From Lingula anatina (Eukaryota; Brachiopoda; Lingulata; Lingulida; Lingulidae), in NCBI RefSeq assembly GCF_001039355.2, contig NW_019775870.1, positions 69,659-120,935 on the forward strand: 51,277 bases of DNA, given 5' to 3'. A program made the position numbers and the translations under genes. Position 1 is the stretch's first letter. Each line of letters begins with the position of its first letter. A model generated the notes under the pieces. That model saw only the letters and a program-made list of their open reading frames with translations. It was not told the DNA's origin and made no database searches. Positions 11,759 to 22,859 of this stretch are shown in pieces.

Positions 11759-13260
11759 TTTTCTGGTTGCATTTCTTTTAAGAAAATTGCCCAATATTAA
11801 TTTATATCGCTGATGTGAAATGAACTCAAATATGATTAAATTACAGCGGCTGCCGCATTCAAATATATTAATGAACCAGATTCTTCCTCCTACAGACCAG
11901 TTTTAGGACCTTAATTAGCCACAAAGAATAAAATGATCCATACCACATTTAGTTGACTATTGTACCAGAGAAACCTCTTTAACAGGTAATATGGTATAGA
12001 AGGTCTTTTTTCACTGCCAACACTTCATTTAGCTGTCAGAAGTGCCAATCAATTCTAGGAATATAATATTATCCTCGTTTTGATTGCTTTGAGTAATAAA
12101 TAATTTAAACTCCAAACGATATTGAGAGGATGAAATTAGCAATAATTCTCCATTGAATCAATTTATAAATGAGTATGAATCAATATGAAGAATGCAGACT
12201 TGACAAAAGTATTGTCCAGGGAGGAGTGGGATTTAATTGTGTATTTTGTACTATTACAAGCTAAATAAAAAATCTCTTATAAATTTGCTCTCATAAATTA
12301 GCTCATTAAATGGCATTTTGTGATTATTATTTTTCTTTCTTTTGAACCCAGTGCTCGCAGCTTGTACATGTAGAGAAATCAAAGATCACAAGCGGTTTCT
12401 TAAACACTTTCATATGGACCTACCTGTGTTTAACGAGGCAAAAAGTTATCAAGTCGTTTGAATGGCTCACTTACTGTTCTTCATGGCGGTGACACTTTGA
12501 TTTCATGGGATATCTCGGAGATAGAAGATGTCGCCAAGATAGTATGACTATCCAAATTTATTTGGTTATTCTGTTATAACACTAGTTCATCAGTGCGTAT
12601 TTCGTTCATTTCTTCGTGATTACCATTATTCCTACATCTAGGGATATTTTTGTGAATTAAACAAAATTATTTTAATTTTAAGATAACTTGGACAGAACAT
12701 CGTTTGAAGTAGCTGGTTTGTTAATGTAGAATGTAGGTCCCATATACTCAAATTGCAACTGTATAGAAAAGCCACTGTCTAGTCTTAAGCAAAACTTATT
12801 TACATTTCAGAGGGGGATGCTAAATGCACAGAAAGGTATACTGTATGCGATACTAATAAATTGTGTTAGGTGAGATGAGGCAAATGCTGTTGAGAAAAAC
12901 AACTTCAAGGCCACAACCACACATTGCGAATGACTAATTGTGGACATGTAGCATACTTTTTTGGCAATTTTTTTAATGGAATTCACAGAGGTTATTTCTC
13001 TTTTATTTGTAATTTGAGAACGTAAAGCCTGGATATAAGAATCCATTTATTCATATTAAATTCACATTAAAATACAAAATTGATAAGAACATAATTAAAT
13101 AGTTAGTTAAACCTGGATAAAAAAGGAGCACTACTGCCAACAAGCATAAAACATAGCATAGTTGTAAGTTTAAAATATAGAATTACGATTAAAATATAGA
13201 AGTACTATGTAGAGCCACGTTTGAAGAAAAATAGTTTTGCATTTATTTACTCATTTGTTT
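11461..13260. other. Intergenic, AT-rich, no gene seen
   Basis: No exon chain is visible on either strand. Apart from a (TTTA)n microsatellite at 11701-11755 the sequence is unremarkable AT-rich DNA. It separates the head-to-head axonemal and calpain genes and may hold regulatory sites for either, but no specific site can be supported. Confidence 0.6.
11701..11755. repeat. (TTTA)n microsatellite
   Basis: About 13 uninterrupted TTTA units, ending in a slightly impure T/A tail. Confidence 0.95.
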
Positions 13261-13586
13261 CATTTTATTGCTTTTTTTATCTACCAGTCTCCGACTAGGC
13301 TTCGGAAGAGTGAATGCCAGAGAGCTTTCTGAGCCTCAGCCTCTTAGTTTGGAATCAGTTCAACGCACCACGATTACCTAGAGGCCCAAGCAATGATTCA
13401 CAGTGCAGTGAGACGCCGGGAGTTGGATAGTAGCCACCAGAAAAACATACATCATCTCTACGACTGTTTCCACTGCACTAAGATTGAGACCTGTGCGATT
13501 GCTGCAGCTTAACATATACTTGATATAGGCCTACTACATCCATATTGTTTGATCAGAAGCAAGACTTGGATCATTCTTTAAATACA
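13261..13586 (+). promoter_or_regulatory. Probable calpain 5' leader with a short upstream ORF
   Basis: Composition becomes more balanced from about 13290 up to the calpain ATG, as expected of an untranslated leader. An ATG at 13314 opens a 38-codon frame ending in TAG at 13428-13430, which does not overlap the calpain start. No initiator or TATA element is clear. If the transcript begins upstream of 13314, this upstream frame would reduce initiation at 13587. Confidence 0.35.
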
Positions 13587-15862
13587 ATGGATCAGCAACA
13601 AATATCATTTCAACAACAAAGCCAGAGCCCCTGGGAACCGTTTCCTGGGTCTTACGACTCCCCCGCCTTCCAACGGCGAATGCAGCCAGAGTCCTTCTCA
13701 ACGCAGACTTCTGAAGATTACGCTTCCTTAAAGGCGGCGTGCCTCAGAGACGGCCGTCTGTACGAGGATCCGGATTTCGGGGCAGAAAGTAGCACTATCG
13801 GTCCCGAATACACTATAAGCAGACCTTATGCCTGGAAAAGGCCAAAGGTAAGAAATTATTGGATTTACTCCCCCGAAGGTTGAATAATGATTACTATAAC
13901 CAGTAGGCTTAACTGGCTCATTCTCAAGACTTTTATTGATTTATTTCTTTGTCGTACAAAATGTGTTCCATGATGCACCATGTTGATACTACTTTCTTAT
14001 GTCTAAGCATCATGGAAAGCTGCATGTAGTTATTTTTTCCAATTCAGACAAAACATGGAATCCTAGTGCGCAGGACGGGTCGAGCAACGACTCGTATTTT
14101 AAAGAGAATTTTTTTCCCCCGAAAATTAGATGTGATGCAAAATCCCGTATAAGATACCTTTAGTTATAAAATACCAGTCCAATAATAAATATTATTTTTC
14201 ATTAATCTCTGTAGGAACTTGTATCAGACCCAAAGTTTCTGGTAGCAGGTGCCAGCCGCTTTGATATCGCGCAGGGAGACTACATAGGTGAGGAGGTGAA
14301 TAAAAAACACTAGGAACTTCTTGATTCGGTAAAAGTTTAGTCACTGCACAGTATCGAATTTCTTAAGAAAGGCACAGGTTTTACACTTGTTATTCACTGA
14401 TAGATGTATTGCATCTCACACAGTGCCGAAAATGATTAAGCACCATATAAAGCCATGCTATTGATCTTTATGTAAGAGTAACCGATTTGAGCACCAGTCT
14501 TCATATTCCAAAGATGTTATGTTAAATCTAGATTTTATGGGAACTGCATTTCTTTCTGAAATTTTGAGGAATTGATGTAAATGAGTAGAATACTGATTAA
14601 AATGTGTTGTCGGTTTTTTGAGGTCATCAGGTGATTGCTGGTTTGTAGCGTCAGCGGCTCTGTTGGCGACCAAGCCGGAGTTATTTGAAAGAGTGGTGCC
14701 TCCGGAACAGACATTTGAAGATGGAGATTATGCAGGTATCCTCCTCCTCCTCCTTCTCAGTTTCTCTTACATGCACGTACATACTCACAGATTTTACATC
14801 AACAACACATTGCCTTCACTTTTGCTAAGTACCCATATGACTTTGCGTGTAATGTTTTGGTATTCCACTTGGACTGCTAAAATCAGGAGTTATCACAGAG
14901 TAGGAACACCTGCTCAGGTACCCTGAGACTCCGAAACATACTCCGCTCTACAGGTAAATAGGGTGTTTTACGTGAGTGGGATATGGGATATGGGAGGTGA
15001 GTGAAAGTGAACTTCGAAAGAGTGGAAGTCAGGGTACCTGTCAGACTTAAAACGTATGTGCAAGTCGGCCGGATTTGCCCAATTTCCCCCAAAATAGATT
15101 AAACAGAAAAATAATGCCTAAGGCAAATACGTATCCCTACCATGTAGGAATTGGAGCTAAAACAAAAGAAATATGATTATATTTATTACTTTGTGTAAGA
15201 AATCCAATTCATCGTTATGTAACCCCCCCCCCCCAAAAAAAAATGATAATAATAATAACAAAATACAGAGAATACAATACAGAGAATACGTTTCTCTAAT
15301 AAACAAACTGCTGGCGTTATTTGAAATTAATAAGTGTAGGAGGCGTCTGAGCAAAGTATTGTTATATTAATTGGTCAAAACTCATTTCTTAAAAACATGG
15401 TACTGGAAATTTTGTAATTTTTTAATATCGGTAATTTGCAGTGGCCTTTATTACAATTAACGAAAGGTACATTTAGTGTGCTTGAATTAGAAAGAAAAGA
15501 AGATGGCGGTTGACATATTGTCAGAAACCAGGAAATTATTCTGGTCTTCTACTCATGTCCCTCTGTCTGTGACAGCAGCCTAATTACAGTAGATTTTTAA
15601 AAAATTGATGGCTGGACGAGATTTTTATAGCTCACTATCTATGATTTTTGTTTCTAGGTATTTTTCATTTTCGGTTCTGGTACTTTGGCGAGTGGGTTGA
15701 AATCGTGATAGACGATCGACTGCCCGTGGGCAGAGATGACGAGATGAAGTTTGCACACAACAAAATTACACCAAACGAATACTGGCCAGCTCTACTGGAG
15801 AAGGCATATGCTAAGTAATTTCTCTCTCTTTTAATTGGTCATGGAAAGGCATGTGTTGTGTA

Positions 15863-15918
<56 letters not shown>

Positions 15919-18191
15919 ATGTGTGCGTGCGTGCAAGCACGCGTGTTTGTGACAAACAATTTTTTTCAATTTTGTAATAATTTTCAGGTTACACGGTCAC
16001 TATGAAGCACTGGAGGGCGGTCTTGTGCGCGAGGCGCTTGTGGATTTTACCGGAGGTATTTCGGAGCACTTCGATCTGAAGAAGCCTGAAAAGATACCAG
16101 ACGACTTCTTCGACTTGGTCATGAGAACTTTCCAAATGTCTTCTATACTTGGAGCAGAAATATGGGTACAAAATAGCAAAATTTGAAGGCTTGAATATAA
16201 GAAGTGTTTGTAAGCATTTTCGATACTTAATTCTTACAATAAAGTGAAGCGATTAGTATAGGTTTGTTTCACATTTTTCAATCTTATTTATCATTTTTAT
16301 TTTGTTTTTCATAAGTTTTTATTTATTCGGTTGTTATTTCCTCTGAACTAGTCGGACCCTAAATCTTTACAAGTTGAACGAATGCCAAACGGATTGTACA
16401 AAGGACATGCTTACAGTATAACTAACGTGGCCAAAGTGAGTGTTTTCGTGTTATTAGACTTGAGATATCAAAGCACTTTCATTATTATCATCATTATTAT
16501 TATCATTATTGTCGACAAATATCATCCTTATTTTAACAAGAGGAATGCTTTTTGAGACTTCTCATTATTCATTTGGATTGTTCACATCTGATCTTACTTT
16601 CAAGCCTATGGTTTTCATTAAAAAAACTCTTATTTACGATAAAATTTTACTTTGGTAAAAGTTTAAAATCTTGATAGATATGCTGTAAATGATCACAAAT
16701 GGCCACGTCTACATTTTCAGATTACCATCAGAGGCCGTGAACATCAGCTACTGCGGCTGAGGAACCCTTACGCCATGGACGAGTGGCAGGGGGAATGGTC
16801 GGACAGGTAAATATGGGGTGCAGTCCTAAACTAGCTCAAAAAGTAAAATCTGATTCCGATATTTTCTGAAATTTACAGGGAGACATGGCGGTCTAGGCGT
16901 TACGAGAATTTTTTTTTTATTTGGAGTTAAATTATTTAATCAAAAATGACATGAAACGTTGAATCCAAGTACAAGGAAGGGTCAAACAATATTCACGAGG
17001 AGAAAATAAGCTTTTTTTAATGAAAATTCGATTAGACGGTAAAATCCTGGATAGAATACCTGTAACATATTATGTTTAAAATCACCAGGATATCTGTCAA
17101 AAAGGTTTAATTGTCACAGAAGAGGTAACTCAGTAGACAGTAATATGACAGTTAGAAGCTACAATGTATTTTGATATGTATTGGTGAAAACGTAAATTTA
17201 ATGGTGCACCGCCAATTGCAGGTTACTGCATGTGAACATTACAACTAATGAACATTACAAACTGATGCATTTAACTAGTAAGGAGGTTGTGATAATGGGG
17301 CGTTATGTGTGCAATTCTTGTAGCAAATTAATTATATTTTATCTGGTATTGTTATTTAATTTGAGAACTTTGCCTAATTCGAAAGAAAATATATTTTTAT
17401 ACATTATTTGTAGCTCCCCGATTTGGCAAGACGTGACGGAAGAACAAAAGCAAGACTTTAATTTACGTGTAGAGGACGAGGGTGAATTTTGGTACGTAAG
17501 GATATTTTACATGCTATTTGTTACCATATAACAACTAGTTTCTTAAAGAAATGATGAACATATGCGTGGAAACGTTTAGCTATTTTCACACTTTCTCGTG
17601 TACAACAGGATGCCTTTCGAAGATTTCATGAGAGAGTTTGACAATTTGGACCTGGTGCATTTGGATCCGTCCAGTTTCACCGGCAATCTACAGACCACTT
17701 TCAAAGTAAGGCAGTCCTGTGTATTGGTATACATAGATCTATAGTTTTGAAATGTCATAATTTTGGTTTAATTTCAATGTACATTGACCAACGCATATTT
17801 ATAATTTCTGATATCATCTGGATAGGCAAGAAAATCCACCGATTTATTATAAGTCATCCTCATTTATCAAGAAAGAATATTTGAATATTCAAAAAAAAAA
17901 AATGAATAGAGAAAAGGATCGGAATAGCATGTGACAAACTTACTTTGGACAGCAGAACGCATTATTATGAGGCAAGTAATTATGACATGTAGATGTTACT
18001 GTAGCTATATCGTTTTTCTCGGTGAATAAACTCAGAAATTGACAGGTGTTTGCAGCATGTTTTTTCATCTTGATGCAGGGGAAACTTGTCTGGAATGAAC
18101 GCAATCACAAAGGTCGCTGGATTAAAGGTGTCAACGCAGGGGGCTGTGGCCTGCTGAGACCGTATGAAGGTAAATCTCTTTACCCCCCCCC

Positions 18192-18253
<62 letters not shown>

Positions 18254-21200
18254 AGGCGCACATTAAATAAAAACGCACACACCAAGAGTTTTTCTTACTT
18301 TCGTTTCTTCTCTCAATTTGTTTTTGCAAATGGAAATATATAAGCATCAACTCTCTACATTGGGCTGTTACGAGTATATATATTGTTTCAGATTTGTACT
18401 ACACTAACCCCCAGTACGTGGTACACCTTGTTGATCCTGACCCCACCGATACTGAAGACAAGTGTATCGTGATTATCTCTATCATGCAGGGCAGAACAGA
18501 CAGACTTATGATAGGAGTGGACGTACATTTGGTGAGATGTGGACATTGGTCTTTTTCACGTCGAGCGGTATTCTAAACCAATGCAGTTTTATTTGTATCG
18601 GTCAATAGCAACTTTGAGAGACTTACAACTACAAATATTTTGTGTACAATTGTGAAGTGACCAGTCCTATTTACGGATCAATTTGTATTTTACAATTATT
18701 GGCGTTTTACATGTACATGTTATCGTCAAATATTTCCGATTGAATAATGAAAAAGACCTCAGCATTTTAGTATGAATTATAATGTACAACCTGTCCATTG
18801 CATCATAGATGAAAGACGGTGTCCCGGCGTTATTGGACGGGCAAAACTATGGCGAGAGAGCTTTTGCCGTCAAGGAGTTCCGTAGCCGAACCGCAGCGAG
18901 AGAGCTCAGTTGTCGCTTGCGCCTTAACCCTGGGACTTATTGTGTGATACCCAACGCTCTAAAGGCAAATCAAGAAGGACCCTTTTTGCTGAGGATACTC
19001 ACTATTCAAAAGATTGACACTAGGTAAATGTTTTAGATTGACACTAAATGTATTAGAGGTACTTTTATCATTCTTTTTGCATTCATGTCCTGTTGAGAAA
19101 ACTCAGTTTGATATATCCTTGTATTATTTAACAACGCGCGTTTAAAGAAAAAAAATTAATTTTCAGTTTAATAGACGAGTCTACAGGGCCCATCCTCCCT
19201 CGCCCTGGAAGTACTTTAGTTATTGGAGCAATAGACAGAAAGGTATGTCAAAAATAGCCGGAGGGTCTGTGTTGGTAAATATCGCTAACATGGGACACCT
19301 AATACAACCATGCTGTCCTTCATAGGTGGATTGAAGACGGTGGGACTCGTGCTCTTCCCCACTCCTTCTATCTTCTTTATTTTTTTGTTCTATATGTGTA
19401 CTTTTTCCCCTGTGTCCCTTTCCCAACCAGTATAATCTTGGAAACTCCATTGTCGTTTTTGATAATTGATTTGATTTTACTTTTGTTTTCCTTTCGACTT
19501 TTTGAGAGAGTGAGGCATGTCATTGAAACCCTGTATGTGTCACTATTTGAAATATTACTTTTGCTACAGTTACCAGAAACCCCCACACCATCCACGACGC
19601 CAATAACAACAACAACAACGACCACAACAACGTCAATCACAACGCCGACAATAACACCAACAGTAGCGCCCAGCGCTCCAGGGCCCGTGGAAAGAATTGA
19701 TGATGACATGTACCGCCAGTTTGCGGGCGAGGACTACCTCATTGATGCAAAAGATTTGAGAGACTTGCTGAATGCTCTTTGTCTATCTGGTAGGCGATGT
19801 GGAACTGTAAGCACTTCTTGTTTTTTGAAAATTAATTATTATTTTTATCATTATTATTATTTTGCCTTTTATTTTCTAATATTCCTTCATTCTAAGCTCA
19901 ACATAAATATTACTGTAGAACCAAACAGTATTCTTCAGAAATTGTTAAAACAAGCCCTGTAGCTCTAACATAAGTAACTAAACATATAAAAATAAATAAA
20001 TTTAATTAGGGTATCAGCAGTTCTGACGTGCTCGTTTAAGGTTTCTTGTTTATGGTGCTTTTTTATCATTTATTTTCCAGCTTATGGTAGTGAAGGAGGA
20101 TTCTCACTGGAAACTGCTCGCAGTCTTCTTGCCATGTACGACGTATCCTTTTTCCGTGCTAAAAAGTTAGATAAAGTACTGTTATGCAACTTAAATTCGT
20201 GTGGGGGCATTTAAAGGGTCTGGCTGATAGATTTTACAGAAGAATAATCGTTTTAACTTACATTCTGCGTGTTTTCGACAATTTCTCAGACCGGCCCTTT
20301 TGCCCTCAAACGCAACATATTGTATGAATTTATGAATTAAACACTATAACGTAGGTGTTAGTGAAATGTTCCAAATACGGGTTTATAAAGCCCTTCCCGT
20401 GTTCGTCATATTTCTTAATGATATTAATCTAGACGTGGCATTTGGGCGTCGTGTCCAGTGAAGAGGCTAGTAAAGTGTGGGCGTTTGTCAAGAACTGGAA
20501 GGTGAGTTTGTACTCAGAAATTTCCTGTGGGAGTCTTAAAAAAATTTCCCACCATTATTTGACCCAACTGACACAGAATTTAAATAAATTTAGATTCAGA
20601 ACGAATCTTTTTCGGCCATAACGGCGGTTCTATAGACCCCCCCCCCTCCCGCGAATTTCCGATTAGTCCTTGCAATAGTGATGAAATTCGTTTTGTTTTA
20701 ACGGTAAAACTAAATATAAATTTTCAAAGAAATATTTTCCTCCTGTAAGTTATTAGAATGCAAGTAAAAGAACGGTTGACCTTGCAGTATTGAGTATAAT
20801 TTATAGAACAAATTAACATTTGATTTAGGAACGGTTTGATCGGTTTGACAAGGATAACTCAAGATCCATCGACTCGCTGGAATTAAGGCGTATCTTCAGG
20901 GATAGCGGTAATCTCTCTCTCTCTCTCTCTCTCTGCTAAAGGATTTTATATTGTTTCACATTTTTGCCTTTTGCATTATTCAGATTCCAGTTCTATAATC
21001 TGTAAGCACTGGTAGTAATGATGAACCTCTAAAAGTCTGATCAGGAAACTGCTTCATTGTAATAAAACGTTTACGTACGACTTTTCAGGGTTTTCTTTAA
21101 GTTTGGCCAGTTCGATGGCTCTATCAGTCCGCTATGGAGGCCGCCTTGGATCAATAGGGTTTGATGACTTTATCCTCTTGGTCGCCAAGACAAAACGCTG

Positions 21201-21475
21201 CTACGACAGTTTTATCAGTTTTCAACCAAACCCCAAGGAAGACGCTACGGTTAACCTTGAACAGGTGATACAATTAAAAAATTGAAAATTTGTTATCTGA
21301 AAAAATCATGTGCATGCTATTAGTATAGCCTGTAGTTCATTAATTTGATAAAATCAAGTAGTCCAGATTACTTCTTTATGATAAAGAGATTTACGTGTGT
21401 CCATCATTTAGGTATGCGACGTTAAAATGCCTTTACTTTTTTTTTCAGTGGATGGAAGCTGCTTTGTATCTTTAA
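13587..21475 (+). CDS. Classical calpain (Ca2+-dependent cysteine protease)
   Basis: Nineteen exons give a complete 757-residue calpain with all classical parts. The protease core has catalytic Cys114 (GDCWF), His277 (GLYKGHAYS) and Asn301 (LRLRNPY); the His-Asn spacing of 24 matches the family. The C2-like domain follows (about 345-547), with the GEFWMPFEDF entry and an acidic [10 protein letters not shown] loop. A Thr/Pro linker (about 548-585) then leads into a penta-EF-hand domain (about 590-757). One EF loop is canonical (671-682, [12 protein letters not shown]); the previous one (around [11 protein letters not shown]) has lost most Ca2+ ligands. The usual NPWG after the active Asn is NPYA here. 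ATG 13587 has a good context (A at -3, G at +4) and is the first in frame; the open frame runs further up only without an ATG. Calpains cut cytoskeletal and signalling substrates in a limited way when Ca2+ rises. It lies head-to-head with the axonemal gene. Orthology to a particular vertebrate paralogue is not claimed. Confidence 0.97.
15867..15914. repeat. (CT)24 microsatellite in a calpain intron
   Basis: A pure CT run lies in the short intron between exons 15658-15814 and 15988-16165, about 75 bp before the acceptor. It is followed by an alternating purine-pyrimidine tail (gtgcatgtgtgcgtgcgtgc). Confidence 0.97.
18183..18250. repeat. Compound C-run, (TC)n, (AC)n microsatellite next to a splice donor
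   Basis: A poly-C run, then TC repeats, then about 19 AC units, starting 13 bp after the donor (18170) of calpain exon 18079-18169. Confidence 0.97.
20912..20934. repeat. (TC)n immediately after a splice donor
   Basis: A TC run starts four bases after the donor GT of calpain exon 20829-20907, so it occupies intron positions from +5 onwards. Confidence 0.97.
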
Positions 21476-22859
21476 GAAGACGGTAGCAACGATACTCCCT
21501 GTTCGATACATGAAAAGAATGCCCAAAAATATAAGTTTGTTAGGATTTAGAGTTTAAGTAGGAGTACAAAAGCTATATTCGAGGGGCACTCCGCGGGATT
21601 TTCCCGCCAAGATGAAGTTTCTTGTAGTAAACAGCAATTTTTCTCCTATTAACAAGAATAATTGTTTGAGCCGTCCTTGCACTTGGATTCGATGTTTTAT
21701 TCCATTTACATAACATATGACCGTGGGGGATTATCTATCAAACGCGTGGAGAGAACCTTATCTTTTTGGTGGGAAAACCCCATGGAATGGTCCCAAAAAA
21801 ATAAACAATAACTCTCTACCACATGAGATTTGCAGCATAAATAAAAAAATGGTTAAAAAATGTTTGACCTGTTAGACTTCGGGTACTTGACTTGAAGTAT
21901 GAAGACTTGAAGACTAATTCTACTGTGGGCATACTGAACCGTGATAATTCCATTCAGCAGACTTCCACGTAAAGAAAGTAACAAATGTGAAAACAAAAAT
22001 TGATAACCTAAAGTAAGCCCATGGCTTCAACAAATTTAAGTGGCCTAGAAAATTAAACAGGGGAAAAATTTGGTCTTGCAGACTTTGCGTCTTATGAAGA
22101 AGGAATTCTAACTGTGGAATAATGGGGAATAACTATTCAGTGCTGCTACCACATTATTGTAAGGCCGATGTATACTGTGAAAATCGCGCTTCCCTCTCAA
22201 CCCCTCTTCACACCAGCAACACTTTGCCCTTTGTGGAATCCTTGGGTCCACTGTCTGTGTAACAACTAAAGTTGTTGGTTGGTGTGAATATGCTTCATTT
22301 ATGTTAACACGTTATTTATTTTTTTATCATTATCAACGGATAACAACTGTTCATTTTGGCCAAAAAATGAATTTTTCCGGGGTAAAGGACTATTTCCCCA
22401 TACTTCATAATAGTTAATGAATCCATTCCCATATTCAAAGTTAGTCCCTGTTTTTTTTTTTCTAAAAAGTTTGGTTTTTTGTAATATTCTCGTAAGAGAT
22501 TATTACAGAGTGTAGTCATCTATGGAGGGCACGTGATGTGATGGCAAGCACAAACCCCAGAATAAATGCGTTAACTGGCGTTTTGGTGGTAAAATAGATT
22601 ATATTTTATTTCTATGAGTTGTTTGCAATGTATTTGTAGTGAAATATGGATATCTTGCGAACAGTTGTTTTCCCTTTAAATTTATCCTATTGTTTGACGA
22701 CGTGGATATTCCCCTAGACTCGTGCTGATTTTAATCTAAAACTATTAAAAACTATTAGTTAAAACTATTTATATAACTGAATTTCTTTTTTGTGTAACAA
22801 TGTAGTAAGGTTTCTATGTCCATAACTGTACCTTATCCGTGAAGGTATATATCAATAAA
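21476..22859 (+). other. Calpain 3' UTR with poly(A) signal
   Basis: After the TAA the sequence has no further exon. An AATAAA at 22854-22859, followed by an AT-rich then G/T-containing stretch, is a reasonable end signal; an earlier AATAAA near 22560 is an alternative. At 21597-21612 is a perfect 6-bp stem (GCGGGA/TCCCGC) around TTT, which also reads as a kappaB-like GGGATTTTCC; in a UTR it is more likely a small hairpin or chance. Confidence 0.65.

Larger units (their letters stand above)
13587..21475 (+). other. Exon map of the calpain gene
   Basis: Coding exons: 13587-13847, 14215-14287, 14631-14735 (active Cys), 15658-15814, 15988-16165, 16352-16435 (active His), 16721-16806 (active Asn), 17414-17491, 17609-17705, 18079-18169, 18392-18531, 18809-19023, 19167-19242, 19570-19789 (Thr/Pro linker and first EF-hand), 20081-20142, 20433-20501, 20829-20907 (canonical EF loop), 21089-21264, 21449-21475 (ends WMEAALYL-stop). 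All introns have GT-AG ends, phases agree throughout, and the coding sum is 2274 nt including the stop. Confidence 0.95.

Noticed and set aside
13545-13586. Upstream extension of the calpain reading frame
   Set aside because: The extension begins at TTG, not ATG. The first in-frame ATG, with a good context, is at 13587.
19396-19569. Open frame running upstream from the calpain Thr/Pro exon
   Set aside because: It is intron sequence that happens to stay open. A good acceptor (TTTTGCTACAG) marks the exon start at 19570, and the previous exon joins there in phase.
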